42,064 nucleotides of DNA from Bacteroidales bacterium (GCA_016290835.1 JAEEVG010000016.1:1-42064); one strand, 5' to 3'. Counted from the first letter of the stretch, positions 1-10,000 are shown. Notes: generated by a model from the sequence alone, not told the origin. Made by a program: numbers and translations.

Positions 1-322
1 CGAAATATTCGCACCAGCCGGCCTGGCCCGCTTCCTCTTTGTGTCCGATGAAAAAGGACCCGCCGTGCATCATCAGCAGCAGGGGGCGTGCGGCGGAAGT
101 ATCCCCTTCCGGCAGGTAGATGTCCATATCGAGGTCCAGCGGACGGGTGCGCCGCAGCTGGTAGACAAGCGAAGGAAAGGCTTTCCTGTCCCCCACGGGC
201 GCGTGGGTCCAATACCCTACCGTATGGGCATAGACCACATCCCGTTCCACCTTTACCTGATAAGCAGGTTTCGTAAAGGGCAGGACGCTGAGTAGGGAGA
301 CCAGTGCGCACATAAATGTCAT
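1..322 (-). CDS. alpha/beta-hydrolase (esterase/lipase-like), 5' part only
   Basis: Reading leftward from the ATG at 322, the frame stays open to the window edge, giving about 107 residues. The start has a short hydrophobic stretch that could be a signal peptide. Near the edge comes PLLLMMHGGSFFIGHK, the HGG oxyanion-hole motif of carboxylesterase/lipase alpha/beta-hydrolases, just after a strand with the phrase MDIYLPEGD, typical of secreted esterases of this fold. The catalytic Ser, Asp and His would lie beyond the edge, so the substrate cannot be judged. A second ATG at 313 is an alternative start. A TATCTTTG box on the same strand at 343-350 could be its -7 element, though I see no matching -33 TTTG. 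Confidence 0.72.
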   Translation of the reverse strand, partial: MTFMCALVSLLSVLPFTKPAYQVKVERDVVYAHTVGYWTHAPVGDRKAFPSLVYQLRRTRPLDLDMDIYLPEGDTSAARPLLLMMHGGSFFIGHKEEAGQAGWCEYF

Positions 323-364
323 CGGAATCGTTTTTCGCAGTACAAAGATAAAAAAAATTCCACT

Positions 365-400
365 TTTGTTTGGTTTATAAAATAAACTTGTTTATATTTG
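365..400 (+). promoter_or_regulatory. Bacteroidota-type promoter for the membrane protein/regulator pair
   Basis: TATATTTG at 393-400 matches the -7 consensus TAnnTTTG. TTTG at 369-372 lies 20 bases upstream (a second TTTG is at 365-368), the usual spacing for the Bacteroidota primary sigma factor. It precedes the ATG at 467 by about 65 bases. Confidence 0.7.
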
Positions 401-466
401 CACCGTGAAAGGCGTGGACTGCGCAGCCGCGACCGGACACAAAACCCTTGTAAACAATATTTTAAA

Positions 467-1045
467 ATGGAAAGTAACATTGAAATGACCCCTCAGGAGA
501 GCCTCCGGCTCATCACTGAGACGATGAACAACAGCCGCAAGGCCATCCTTCAGGGCAGCGCGAATCACTTCCTCCTCTGGGGAATTCTTCTCACCGCCCT
601 CTCGCTGGTGATCTACTTCCTCTGGCACGGGACCGGCAATCCGGCCTGGAATTTCCTCTGGTTCGCGATGCCCGTCATCGGCTATCCCCTGGCCCTGCTT
701 CTCCGGAAACGGGAGGCAAGCATCCCGAAGAGCGAGATCGGCAAACTGTCCGGGAGCGTCTGGACGGCGTTCGGGGCTTTCGCCATCTGCCTGAGCATCA
801 TCGCCGTGAGCCTCGTCCCGATGAACGTCACCCTGCTCATCGTGGTGCTGCTGGGCTTTGCCGAGTGCATCTCCGGAGCCATCCTGAAGAACTGGCCCAT
901 CATCGTGGCCGGATTCATCCTGGGCGTGGGCGGTGCCGCCGCGGCGATGTTGCTCCGCAGCACCGAGGCGCAGCTGCTGCTCTTCACCCTGGGCGGCGTC
1001 CTGCTGGCTGCGATCGGCGTGATCGTCAAAATGCAATATCGCTAG
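467..1045 (+). CDS. Integral membrane protein, function unknown
   Basis: A 192-residue protein with a soluble N-terminus of about 33 residues (MTPQESLRLITETMNNSR) followed by about six hydrophobic segments near residues 34-52, 58-79, 97-116, 118-138, 142-160 and 165-187. The open frame extends upstream to 398, but the ATG at 467 lies correctly downstream of the promoter; an ATG at 485 is also possible. It ends 4 bases before the start of a winged-helix regulator, so the two are almost certainly co-transcribed. In Bacteroidota such membrane protein/small regulator pairs are common and mostly uncharacterised. I see no catalytic or transport motif. Confidence 0.8.
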   Translation: MESNIEMTPQESLRLITETMNNSRKAILQGSANHFLLWGILLTALSLVIYFLWHGTGNPAWNFLWFAMPVIGYPLALLLRKREASIPKSEIGKLSGSVWTAFGAFAICLSIIAVSLVPMNVTLLIVVLLGFAECISGAILKNWPIIVAGFILGVGGAAAAMLLRSTEAQLLLFTLGGVLLAAIGVIVKMQYR

Positions 1046-1049
1046 GATT

Positions 1050-1343
1050 ATGTTGCCGAAACTCGATCCGCTCCTCCATTCGGAGCTTCGTCTGGCCGTG
1101 ATCTCCATCCTCTCCGGGGTCGAGTCCGCCGACTTCACCTTCCTCCGCCAGCAGACGGGTGCGACGGCCGGCAACCTCAGCGTCCAGCTCGAGAAGCTGA
1201 CAGCCGCAGACTACATCACGGTGGAGAAGGGATTCAAGGGGCGCAAGCCCTGCACGACCTGCCGCATCACCCCGTCCGGCCTGGAAGCCTTCAATGCGTA
1301 CATCCAGGCGCTGCAGGCCTACCTCCCGGGTGCCCAGAAGTAA
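1050..1343 (+). CDS. Winged-helix transcriptional regulator (MarR/PadR-like small type)
   Basis: A 97-residue single-domain protein. The layout fits a winged helix of the HTH_34 kind: helix 1 LHSELRLAVISIL, recognition region ATAGNLSVQLEKLTAADYI, then a basic wing VEKGFKGRKPCTTCRITPSG and a C-terminal helix. A Cys pair (CTTC) in the wing is worth noting, but it is too short to argue for metal sensing by itself. It lies 4 bases after the membrane-protein gene, so it probably regulates that pair, including itself. Close to the usual family length of about 95-100 residues. Confidence 0.85.
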   Translation: MLPKLDPLLHSELRLAVISILSGVESADFTFLRQQTGATAGNLSVQLEKLTAADYITVEKGFKGRKPCTTCRITPSGLEAFNAYIQALQAYLPGAQK

Positions 1344-1365
1344 TATTCAGCACAGAATTTTGTCG

Positions 1366-1402
1366 AAGCGCGCGTCGTCCGCATTCCGCGGCACGCGCGC
1401 TT
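1366..1402. terminator. Hairpin between convergent genes
   Basis: AAGCGCGCGT (1366-1375) pairs perfectly with ACGCGCGCTT (1393-1402) around a 17-base loop. It lies between the stop of the regulator (1343) and the stop of the convergent flavodiiron gene (1412), where a two-way terminator is expected. There is only a weak T-run on either side. Confidence 0.5.
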
Positions 1403-1411
1403 TGCTGTCCC

Positions 1412-2602
1412 CTACCCTGCCAGGACGGCGTCGGCGAGGGCCTCGAGGGCGGGGATATCCGCCTCGCGCAGGCGGCTGCGGATGGTGACCCGCTCGCCCA
1501 CGAGCTGCACGTCCTTCATCGCGCTGAGCATTTCGCTCATCACGCGGCCCGCGGAAGGGGCCCAGCTGCCGTTCTCGATCACGGCGGCGCGGCGCTTCTG
1601 CCAGCCCTTGATCTGCAGGTGCCAGAGGAAGTCGTGCATCGGCGGGAAGAGGCCGGCGTCGTAAGACGGGGCCGCCACCACGAGGGTGCCGTAGCGGAAG
1701 GCGTCTTCGATGGCTTCCGCGAGGTCGTCGCGGGTCAGGTCGGTGGTCGCCACCTTCGGGCAGCCCTTCTCGCGGAGGATTTCCGCGAAGCGCTCGGCGG
1801 CCGCGGCGGTGCCTCCGTGGATGGAGGCGTAGGCCACGAACACGCCCGGCGTCTCCACGCCGTAGCTGCTCCAGATGCCGTAGAGGCGCAGGGCTTCGGC
1901 GAGGGTGTCGCGGAGCATCGGGCCGTGCAGCGGGCAGACGGTCTGTACGCCCAGCGGGGCCACCTTGGCAAGCAGGCGCTGGACCTGCGGGCCGTATTTG
2001 CCGCAGATGTTGAAATAGTAGCGACGGGCTTCGCAGGACCAGTCGGTCTCGGGGGTGCACCAGAGGCCGCCGGTCTGCTCGAGGGCGCCGAATTTGCCGA
2101 AGGCGTCGGCGCTGAAGAGCACTTTCTCCGTCTCGTCGAAGCTCACCATTACCTCCGGCCAGTGGACCATCGGGGCGAGCAGGAAGCGCAGGGTGTGGGT
2201 GCCGAGCGGCAGGGTGTCGCCCTCGGTCACGGCGCGGGTGCGGCCCGTCAGGTCTGCGCCCGGGAAGAATTGCGGAAGCATCTTCAGGGCTGCAGCCGTG
2301 GCCACGAGCGTCAGCGAGGGGTATTTCGCCATCAGGGCGGCGGCGCAGGCGGAGTGGTCGGGCTCCATGTGGTGGACGATGAGGTAGTCCGGCGTGCGGC
2401 CTGCAAGGGCCTCCTCGAGGTTCTGCATCCAGGCGTCGGCGGTGCGGCCGTCGCTGGTGTCGAGGACGGCGATCTTCTCGTCCAGGATGAGATAAGAGTT
2501 ATAGGACATTCCTTCGGGAACCTCGTACTGGCTTTCGAAGAGGTCCAGGGTATTGTCGTCCACGCCGATGTAACGGATGGTATCGCTGATGGGTCGGGTC
2601 AT
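1412..2602 (-). CDS. fprA: Flavodiiron protein (A-type flavoprotein, FprA/ROO family)
   Basis: A 396-residue protein of the expected two-domain length. Residues 1-245 form the metallo-beta-lactamase-like diiron domain, with ligands in the right order: H78-x-E80-x-D82-H83, H147, D166 and H226. Residues 252-396 are the flavodoxin domain, starting VFVAYASIHGGTAAAAERF, the FMN phosphate loop. There is no C-terminal rubredoxin, so it needs a separate electron donor. Family members reduce O2 to water or NO to N2O in the cytoplasm of anaerobes; the sequence does not say which. It stands alone behind its own promoter, consistent with an oxidative or nitrosative defence role. Confidence 0.95.
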   Translation of the reverse strand: MTRPISDTIRYIGVDDNTLDLFESQYEVPEGMSYNSYLILDEKIAVLDTSDGRTADAWMQNLEEALAGRTPDYLIVHHMEPDHSACAAALMAKYPSLTLVATAAALKMLPQFFPGADLTGRTRAVTEGDTLPLGTHTLRFLLAPMVHWPEVMVSFDETEKVLFSADAFGKFGALEQTGGLWCTPETDWSCEARRYYFNICGKYGPQVQRLLAKVAPLGVQTVCPLHGPMLRDTLAEALRLYGIWSSYGVETPGVFVAYASIHGGTAAAAERFAEILREKGCPKVATTDLTRDDLAEAIEDAFRYGTLVVAAPSYDAGLFPPMHDFLWHLQIKGWQKRRAAVIENGSWAPSAGRVMSEMLSAMKDVQLVGERVTIRSRLREADIPALEALADAVLAG

Positions 2603-2629
2603 AATGGGTCAGTGTTTTAGATAAGTTCG

Positions 2630-2661
2630 CAAATTTACAATGTTTTTCGCTCTTCCTCAAA
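2630..2661 (-). promoter_or_regulatory. Promoter of the flavodiiron gene
   Basis: On the minus strand, TTTG (2658-2661) is followed after exactly 20 bases by TAAATTTG (2630-2637), a full match to the Bacteroidota -33/-7 consensus. The ATG at 2602 lies 27 bases downstream. Confidence 0.8.
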
Positions 2662-2722
2662 TTTATCCGGGCCTCCTGTCGGGGCTTTTTGCTATCTTTA
2701 TGGGACTGATTCTGCTTTTGCG

Positions 2723-3727
2723 ATGATTCTGCTGCTCGGCGCCTCCGGCCTGCTCGGCCACAACGTGCTCCGGCTCCTGCTGGAGCGGGGGCTGCGTGTG
2801 CGCGTGCTGCTGCGGCCCGGCTCGGCGTTGCTGCCGATGGAGGGGCTCGCGGAGGTGGAAATCGTTCGTGGCAGCCTGCTGGACTATCCCACGCTTCTCG
2901 CGGCGGCAGACGGGTGCGAGGCCGTTATCAATTGCGCGGGCACGACGGATATGCGGCTGAGCCGGGTGGAGGATTTCTGTCCGGTCAACCGGGACCTGCC
3001 CGCGCTGCTGGGCCGGCTGCTGGAAGAGAGTGACGTCCGCACCCTCGTGCACACCAGCACGGCCAACACCATCGCCGCGGGCACCCGGGCCCATCCGACG
3101 GACGAAACTGCGCCTTTCGCCGCCCCGTTCGACCGCTCCCCCTATGCCATCAGCAAGCGAGAGGGCGAGGCGCTGCTGCTCGCGCGGGCTTCGGCGCTGG
3201 AGGGGCGGCGGGTGATCATCGTCTGTCCGGGTTTTATGTTGGGGCCTTACGATGCCAAGCCTTCTTCGGCGACCCTGATGCTCGCCGCCTGCCGGCGGAA
3301 CGGGGGCGCACTCCCCTTCCGGGTCCGGGGCCGGGCGCTGATGGCGGGCCCCAGGGGCGGCAAGAGTTTCCTGCACGTGCGGGATGCCGCCACGGCCATC
3401 GCGAATGCCCTCGAACGCGGCGAGAGCGGCCGCTATCTACTTACGGGAGAGTCGCTTACCCTACAGGAATTCTATGCACTGCAGGCGCAGGTCTGCGGCT
3501 ATCGCCAGCGTTTCCTGCCGCTGCCGGACGGCCTGGTGCGGGCCGCCGGACGCCTCGGCGACGCCCTGGGCCGCCTCGGCCTCCACACCATGCTCTGCAC
3601 CCACAACACCGACCAGCTCCTGATCGAAGAATGGTATGATGCCGGCAAAGCCGAGCGCGAACTCGGCCTCCCCCACACCCCCATCGCCCAAGCCATCCGC
3701 GACTACTTCACCTGGCTGGGCGGCTAG
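2723..3727 (+). CDS. NAD(P)-dependent epimerase/dehydratase (extended SDR)
   Basis: A 334-residue protein. The N-terminus carries the Rossmann glycine motif GASGLLGH (residues 6-13), and the catalytic YxxxK pair is Y141/K145 in SPYAISKREGE. A Ser/Thr-rich strand (LVHTSTANTIA) precedes it, as expected for the catalytic Ser/Thr. The downstream part (VCPGFMLGP, then GKSFLHVRDAATAI) matches the sugar-epimerase/dihydroflavonol-reductase-like branch of the family. The substrate is unknown. A TATCTTTA box at 2693-2700 may be its -7 element. Its stop lies 6 bases from the stop of the convergent ABC gene. Confidence 0.88.
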   Translation: MILLLGASGLLGHNVLRLLLERGLRVRVLLRPGSALLPMEGLAEVEIVRGSLLDYPTLLAAADGCEAVINCAGTTDMRLSRVEDFCPVNRDLPALLGRLLEESDVRTLVHTSTANTIAAGTRAHPTDETAPFAAPFDRSPYAISKREGEALLLARASALEGRRVIIVCPGFMLGPYDAKPSSATLMLAACRRNGGALPFRVRGRALMAGPRGGKSFLHVRDAATAIANALERGESGRYLLTGESLTLQEFYALQAQVCGYRQRFLPLPDGLVRAAGRLGDALGRLGLHTMLCTHNTDQLLIEEWYDAGKAERELGLPHTPIAQAIRDYFTWLGG

Positions 3728-3733
3728 CGGGGG

Positions 3734-4993
3734 TTAGAGAACGAGGGTGTGGTCGATGCAGGCGGGGTATTCTTCGGGGCAGTGGGTGACCATCAGGAGG
3801 GTTTTGCCGGGGGCGGCGCAGTAGCGGTCGAGCAGGACCTTGACGCGGCGCCGCCACACTTCGTCGAGACCGTGGAAAGGCTCGTCGAGGATGTAGAGCG
3901 CGGGGTCCTTGACGAAGGCGCGGGCGAGCAGGCACAGCCGCTGCTGTCCGCTGGAAAGCCGCAGGAAGGGTTGCGCGGCGAGTTCCCCGATTCCGAAAAC
4001 CTCCATCCAGCGGAGCGCCTGCGAGCGCTGCTCCCCGCTCGGCCGGCGGAACAGCCCCTCGGTATCGAAAAGCCCGCTCGTGACGATGTCCAGCGCAGGG
4101 GCGTCCACCTGGAAAGCACGGTGGAGTTCCGGACTCACGAAGCCGATATGGCGCTTGATGTCCCAGATAGTCTCTCCGCTCCCCCGCTGCCGCCCGAACA
4201 ACTCGATATCACAAGCATAAGCCTGAGGATTGTCGGCCGTGATCAGGCTCAGGAGCGTGCTCTTGCCGCTCCCGTTGGCCCCGGTCAGCGCCCAGTGCTC
4301 CCCCTGCCGCACCGTCCAGTCCAGCCGGTCCAGGATCACCCGTTCCCCGAAACGGATCGTAACCCCGCGCAGACGGATCACCGCCGGGGGCAGCACGGTC
4401 TCCAGGAACGCCTCCCGGGGCACCTTCTCCCCCGCCACCCCGTCCTGCACCGGAATGACGTGCGTGACAAAAGGCGGAATCTCCGCAGCGCGCGACAGCA
4501 CCAGCACAAGGGTCATCGACGCCGACAAGGCCGTCAGCAGCCGCGTGAGCGCCGCGCGGGTGGCGGGATCCAGCCCGATATAAGGATTATCGATAACAAG
4601 CGCCGAAGGGCCCCCGAGCAGGGCGCGGGTTAGCTGGTACTTGCGCATCTCCCCGGAAGAAAGCGTAACCAGCGGCTTGTCCAGCACCGGGCCGAGCCCG
4701 AAGAGGGCGGTCAGCTCCGTCAGGCGCGCGGCCGCCGCCGAAGGATCGGCGACTGCGGCCGCCTCCTTGCGCAGCAACTCCCCCACCGGGGGCGGATCGT
4801 CCTCGAGCGTAAAAAGGTTCCAGCGCTGCTGCATGAAGAAATTGCGGTCGCCATAGGCGCCGTAAGAATCACGGAAAGAAATATACCGGGCGCCGGCGAG
4901 CCCCGCCCAGCCTGCGGCGAGTCGGCTCTTGCCGGAAGCATTGCCACCCAGCAGGGCGACCTGTTCACCGGGGCGGATGTCAAGCATTTCCAT
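3734..4993 (-). CDS. Twin ABC ATPase, ModF/PhrA-like
   Basis: Two ABC ATPase domains in one chain with no membrane segment. Numbered from a possible upstream start at 5020 (428 residues), domain 1 has Walker A GGNASGKS (25-32) and signature LSSGE (120-124); domain 2 has Walker A GANGSGKST (247-255), signature LSSGQQ (355-360) and Walker B/catalytic Glu D379-E380. The first Walker B reads VIDNPYIGLD, so the catalytic Glu is Asn (N145) and site 1 may hydrolyse ATP poorly. The layout is that of E. coli ModF. I prefer the ATG at 4993 (an ATG at 4987 is also possible) because the 5020 start would overlap tcdA by 41 bases rather than 14. The function of ModF-like proteins is unsettled. Confidence 0.82.
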   Translation of the reverse strand: MEMLDIRPGEQVALLGGNASGKSRLAAGWAGLAGARYISFRDSYGAYGDRNFFMQQRWNLFTLEDDPPPVGELLRKEAAAVADPSAAAARLTELTALFGLGPVLDKPLVTLSSGEMRKYQLTRALLGGPSALVIDNPYIGLDPATRAALTRLLTALSASMTLVLVLSRAAEIPPFVTHVIPVQDGVAGEKVPREAFLETVLPPAVIRLRGVTIRFGERVILDRLDWTVRQGEHWALTGANGSGKSTLLSLITADNPQAYACDIELFGRQRGSGETIWDIKRHIGFVSPELHRAFQVDAPALDIVTSGLFDTEGLFRRPSGEQRSQALRWMEVFGIGELAAQPFLRLSSGQQRLCLLARAFVKDPALYILDEPFHGLDEVWRRRVKVLLDRYCAAPGKTLLMVTHCPEEYPACIDHTLVL

Positions 4994-5735
4994 CGGGAGC
5001 AAGGGTCTTTTGGTAAACATCCTGGATCACCAGCCCCGCGAGCGTCATCCCGAAAATGGCGGTGATGTGCACCAGGGAGCCGTTGATCTGCGCCTTGTTG
5101 AACAGGTCCGTCTCCACCAGCGCCTCCTCCCCCCGGTTGGGCAGCACCTCCTCGTCATAGACGCAACGGAACTTGTGGCCGGGCCAGGTGTGGTTCTGCT
5201 TGAACTTCTTGCGCAGGGCGGCGCCCAGCGGGCAGCCGCGGACATTCCAGAACTCGGCCACGCGCACCTGTGTGGGATCGACCTTGAGTGCGGCGCCCAT
5301 GGCGCTGAAAAAGACCGCCGGCGTGCGCGTGCCCCGCAGGATCAGCTCCCCCTTGTCCTTGAGCGAATCGATGGCGTCGAGGATGTAGTCGTAGCCCTCC
5401 AGGCCGAAGCTGTCGGCCGTCTCGGCGTTGAAGGACTTCTGCAGCGGAATGATCCCGGCATCGGGGGCGATCTGCAGCAGGCGCTCCCGCAGGGCCTCCA
5501 CCTTGATCTGCCCGACGGTGCCGGGCAGGGCCATCAGCTGGCGGTTCACATTGCTCTCGCTGACCCGGTCGGGGTCCACGAGCGTGAGATGGCGAATGCC
5601 CGAACGCACCAGGCCCTCGGCACACCAGCTGCCCACGCCGCCGCAGCCGAAGAGGATTACGCGTACCTGACCCAGGCGGGCAAGCACGTCGGCGCCCACC
5701 AGGAGTTCAGTACGATTCAAGAAAGCATTTCCCAT
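4980..5735 (-). CDS. tcdA: tRNA threonylcarbamoyladenosine dehydratase TcdA (ThiF/E1-like)
   Basis: A 251-residue E1-like protein. The nucleotide loop is G30-C-G-G-V-G35 followed by SWCAEGLVRSG, then LVDPDRVSESNVNRQ, the ThiF/MoeB ATP site with conserved Asp, Asn and Arg. The middle FFSAMGAALKVDPTQVRV is characteristic of TcdA/CsdL rather than MoeB or ThiF, and there is no zinc-binding CxxC pair or rhodanese domain. The family cyclises t6A to ct6A at position 37 of ANN-decoding tRNAs, using ATP. The downstream ABC gene overlaps its 3' end, so the two are translationally linked. Confidence 0.93.
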   Translation of the reverse strand: MGNAFLNRTELLVGADVLARLGQVRVILFGCGGVGSWCAEGLVRSGIRHLTLVDPDRVSESNVNRQLMALPGTVGQIKVEALRERLLQIAPDAGIIPLQKSFNAETADSFGLEGYDYILDAIDSLKDKGELILRGTRTPAVFFSAMGAALKVDPTQVRVAEFWNVRGCPLGAALRKKFKQNHTWPGHKFRCVYDEEVLPNRGEEALVETDLFNKAQINGSLVHITAIFGMTLAGLVIQDVYQKTLAPDGNA

Positions 5736-5772
5736 CTCAAGGCGTAAAGATAGGGATTTCCCGGGGAAATAC

Positions 5773-7008
5773 CTATTCTACGCCGAGGGCGGCTTGCAGA
5801 TGCGCCGTCGCAGCAAGCTTTTCTGCCTGCGCCTGGGCAGCCCCCAACGCCACGTCGTTGTAGGTGCGGACCGCCGTCAGCAGCTCCAGCAGCGAGACGT
5901 CGCCGTGCGAATAGGCGAACTCGATGCTCTCGAGGTTGGCCCGGGCGTCGGACACGATCTCCCCGGAATAATGGTCCGCCACCTCGCAGGCGGCTTCCCA
6001 GGCATTCCAAGCCTGCAGGACCTCGGTCCGGACCATCTGCCGGGCCGCCTGCAGATAGCGCTCCGCCTGGGCCACGGAGGCCTCGGCGGCCGCCCGTTCA
6101 CCCCGGTTGAGCGAGGAGAACTTGAGCGGAATGGTGACCCCGAAAGTCAGGCCGTTGAAGGCGGGCGCCGGGGCGATCTCGTTGCGCACCTCGGTGTTGT
6201 AGGAATAGCCGAGCTCGAGTCCGAGCTCCATCGCCCGGGAAGCCCGCACCAGGGCGAGATTCTTCTTGGAGAGCGTGGAAGAAAGTTCCGCTGCCTTGAG
6301 GTCGGCGCGCGAAGCCTCCGCCACGTCCATCAGCTCCGACAGCGTATAGGGCACCGCGAGCAGCGGGAGCGGCCCTTCGGCGAGCTCCTCCACAGCCTGC
6401 CCGCCGGCCAGCAGCGAGAGCTCGGCCAGGGCATTGCGGTAGTCGGCGCGAGCGGCCAGCCAATCCCCCTTCTGGGCAATGGCTTCCATCGACGAGGTAC
6501 GCGCGTCGGAGAGACGCAGATCGCCCAGCGCCGCCCGCAGACTGTCCGCGGCTGCCACCCGCTGCATTGTCTGATAGGAATCGAGCAGGATCTTTTCGCG
6601 CTCGCGCGCCTCCCAGGCCTCGCCCCAGGAGACGGTCGCGGCCTCGCGCAGCGTACGGAAATAGTCCGCCAGAGCGGCCCGGGAGAGTTCCTCTTCCGTG
6701 GCGGCCACCCCGATCCGGGCCCGGCGCACACCGCCCAGGGAGATATTGTAGGACAGGCCCGCCTCGTAGCTGCGGCCCATCATCAGGGTATTGTCCTCGT
6801 TGTCCGAATAGGCCAGGGACAGCTCCGGATCGTTGAACACGCGCGCGGCCTGCAGGCCCGCCGCGGCGATCTCCACATTGTACTGCTCCGCCAGCAGGGT
6901 GGCGTTGTCGCGGGCGACCGCCTGCATGAACTGCCGGTAGTCATAGGTCTGCGCCCCCAGGCCGAGGGATAGCAGCGACAGGAGAATCAGGCTATAGATA
7001 TACTTCAT
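5773..7008 (-). CDS. Outer-membrane efflux channel, TolC/CusC family
   Basis: A 411-residue protein with a cleavable signal peptide ending about LGLGAQ. The rest is long amphipathic helices with Ala/Glu repeats, e.g. LTAVRTYNDVALGAAQAQ near the C-terminus, typical of the OEP (PF02321) repeat. The length suits a TolC-type trimer subunit. Its ATG lies 17 bases inside the 3' end of the RND pump gene, so it is translationally coupled to it. It is the last gene of the metal-efflux operon and would form the exit duct for the RND/adaptor pair. Confidence 0.92.
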   Translation of the reverse strand: MKYIYSLILLSLLSLGLGAQTYDYRQFMQAVARDNATLLAEQYNVEIAAAGLQAARVFNDPELSLAYSDNEDNTLMMGRSYEAGLSYNISLGGVRRARIGVAATEEELSRAALADYFRTLREAATVSWGEAWEAREREKILLDSYQTMQRVAAADSLRAALGDLRLSDARTSSMEAIAQKGDWLAARADYRNALAELSLLAGGQAVEELAEGPLPLLAVPYTLSELMDVAEASRADLKAAELSSTLSKKNLALVRASRAMELGLELGYSYNTEVRNEIAPAPAFNGLTFGVTIPLKFSSLNRGERAAAEASVAQAERYLQAARQMVRTEVLQAWNAWEAACEVADHYSGEIVSDARANLESIEFAYSHGDVSLLELLTAVRTYNDVALGAAQAQAEKLAATAHLQAALGVE

Positions 7009-10000
7009 CGGACTTGGCTTTTTTTACCTCGTAGCGGCGCTCCATCAGGTAGTAGAGCGTCGGAAGGATGTAGAGGGTGATGATGGTGGAGAAGAGCAGG
7101 CCGTAAACGATAACCGTCGCGAGCGGACGCTGCACGTCGGAGCCGATGCCCGTGGCAAGCGAGGCCGGCAGCAGGCCCAGGATGGCCACCGTGGCCGTCA
7201 TCAACACGGGACGGAGCCGGTGCGCCGCACCCTCGATGACGGCCTCGCGCAGCGGCGAGCCGTCGCGCCGGAGGCTGTTGATATGCGAGATCATGATCAC
7301 GCCGTTCTGGATGGTCAGGCCGAACAGGGCGATGAATCCGACGGCGGAGGATACGTTGAACGTCATGCCGCGCACGTTGAGCGCGAGCAGACCGCCCAGC
7401 AGGGCGAGCGGCAGGAGCGAGATCAGCAGGCCCGCCTGGCGGAACTTTCCGAAGGCGCCGAAGAGCAGCAGGAACATCAGGGCCAGCACGAAAGGAATGA
7501 TGATGGCGAGGCGCCGGTAGGCCCGCCGCTGGTTCTCGAACTGGCCGTCCCAGCGGACCTGGAAGGCGGTATGGTCATACTGGATTTCCTTGGCGATGCG
7601 CGCGCGGGCCTCTTCGAGATAGGAGGTCAGGTCGCGTCCGCGCAGGTTGAGCCGCACGATGAGGTGGCGCCGGTTCATCTCGCGGGCGATGCTGCTGGCG
7701 CCGAGCACGGTCTCCACCTTGGCCACGGCCGAGAGGGGCACGAGGGTGCCGTCCGGCCCGACCAGGGTCAGGGCGGCGATCTTCTCCGGCGTATCGCGGG
7801 AAGTCTCGCTGTAGCGGCAGATGACATCATAGACCTTGCTGCCGATGAAGACCTGCGAAATGGCCTTGCCGCCGATGGCCACCTCAACGAGGTCGGCGAT
7901 ATCGGCCACGTTCAGGCCATAGCGGGCCACCCTTTCGCGATCCACGGAGATCTTCAGCTGCGGGAGCGGCGGTTCCTGGTCGATAAGCACGTCGGTGGCG
8001 CCCGGGATGTCCGAGACCACGGCGACGACATCTTCCGCGATGCGGCGGGCCTCGGTGAGGTCGTCACCGAAGACCTTGACGGCCAGGTCGCTGTGCGAGC
8101 CGGCGATCTGGTCCATCACCATATCGATGATGGGCTGGGAGAAGCCCGCGTGGAAGCCGGGCATCTGCGCCAGGGCGGCCGACATCTCTTCGACGAGGTC
8201 CGCCTTGGTCCGGCCCCGTTTCCACTTGGAATACGGTTTGAGGCCGATGCAGCACTCGATGTGCGAGGAGGTAAAGGCTTCGGTGCCCTCGTCGTCGCGA
8301 CCGACCTGCGTCATCACGTAGGTCACTTCGTCGAACTGCTTCATCCGGTCGCGGAGCTCGTCCGCCATCAAGGCGGATTTCTCCAGGGAGATGCCCGGAG
8401 GCGCCTGCACCTGGATCCAGATGCCGCCCTCGTCGAGAGCCGGCAAGAAGTCCTTGCCCACCGTGACGGCGAGCACGCTCACCAGCACGAGGATACACCC
8501 GATGAGGGCGAAGACCCGCTTGGGACGGAGCATCGCGCGGGCGGTGAGGCCTTTGTATTTCTCCGTCAGGGAGGCCACCACCTTGTTGTGGTAGACCTTC
8601 TGCGGCTTGCGGTAGAGCGAATAAGCAAGACCCGGAATCAGGATCAGGGCCACGGAGAGAGCGCCCAGCAGGGCATAACCCACGGTGTAGGCCATCGGGG
8701 TGAAGAGCTTCTTCTCGATGCGCTGGAAGGTAAAGAGCGGCATGTAGGCCACGATGATGATAATCGTGGAGAAGAAGATGGGCTTGGCCACGTCCGCGAT
8801 CCGGCGTATCGTGCGGCGGGGATCCAGGGGTTTATCCGGAGCGTCCTCCCGCAATTTGAGCAGGGTCTCCGTCATCACGATCGCTCCATCCACCAGGATA
8901 CCGAAATCGATGGCGCCCAGCGAGAGGAGGTTCGCCGGAATGCCGGTGAGGTGCATCAGGATGAAGGCGATCAGCAGGGAGATGGGGATGGTGGCGGCCA
9001 CGATCAGGGCGCTGTACGCGCTCCCGAGGAAGATCAGCAGGATGCCGATAACCAGCAACATACCGAAGAAGAGCGTATGCTCGACGGTGCTGAGGGTGGT
9101 TCCCACGAGTTCGGTTCGGTCCAGGAAAGGACGGATGCGCACGCCCTTGGGCAGCACGTCGGTGTTCAGTTCGTCCACGGCCGCGTGGACTTTCTCCAGG
9201 ACCGCGGAAGGGTTCTGGTAGCGGAGCATCTGGACGATGCCTTCCACGCCGTCGTGGATGGAATGCTCGTCGTCCAGGAAGCCCATTACGCCCTTGCGCT
9301 CAAGGTTGCCGTATTTGAGTTCGCCGAGGTCGGAGAGGAAGACCGGCGAACCGTCGACGGATTTCACGACGATGCGGCCGAGGTCCTCGAGGTCCTCGAC
9401 CAGGCCCACGCCGCGCACGACATAACTCTGTTCGCCGGAAGTCAGCATACTGCCGCCGCTGTTGGCGTTATTGTCTTCGATGGCCTGCTCCACCTCGGGC
9501 AGGGAAAGGCCGAATTTGAGCATGCGGTCAGGATCGATTTCCAGCTGGAACTGCGTGGTCAGGCCGCCGAAGTTGCTGACCGCCGCCACGCCCGGGATCT
9601 GCTGCAGCCGGGGAATGACCACCCACTGGTTCAGGTCGGTGAGTTCCCGCAGGGTATGGTTGTCGCTCTCCAGGATATAGCGGTAGATCTCCCCCGTCGG
9701 GGAGGTCAGCGGATTCAGCTCGGGGGCTGCGTCGTAAGGCAGGTCCACGCTCTCGATGCACTCCCGCACCCGCTGGCGGGCCCAGTAGTCCTCCGTGCCG
9801 TCGTCGAAGACCAGGATGATGACGGACAGGCCGAAGGCGTTCCGGCTGCGCATCATATTCAGCGAAGGGATGCCGTTCAGCGCCCGCTCCAGGGGGATGG
9901 TGATCTGCTGTTCGATCTCCTCGGCCGCCAGGCCGGGGACCTGGGTCACCACCTGCACGGTCACGTCGGCGATGTCCGGATAGGCATCGACCGAGAGCCG

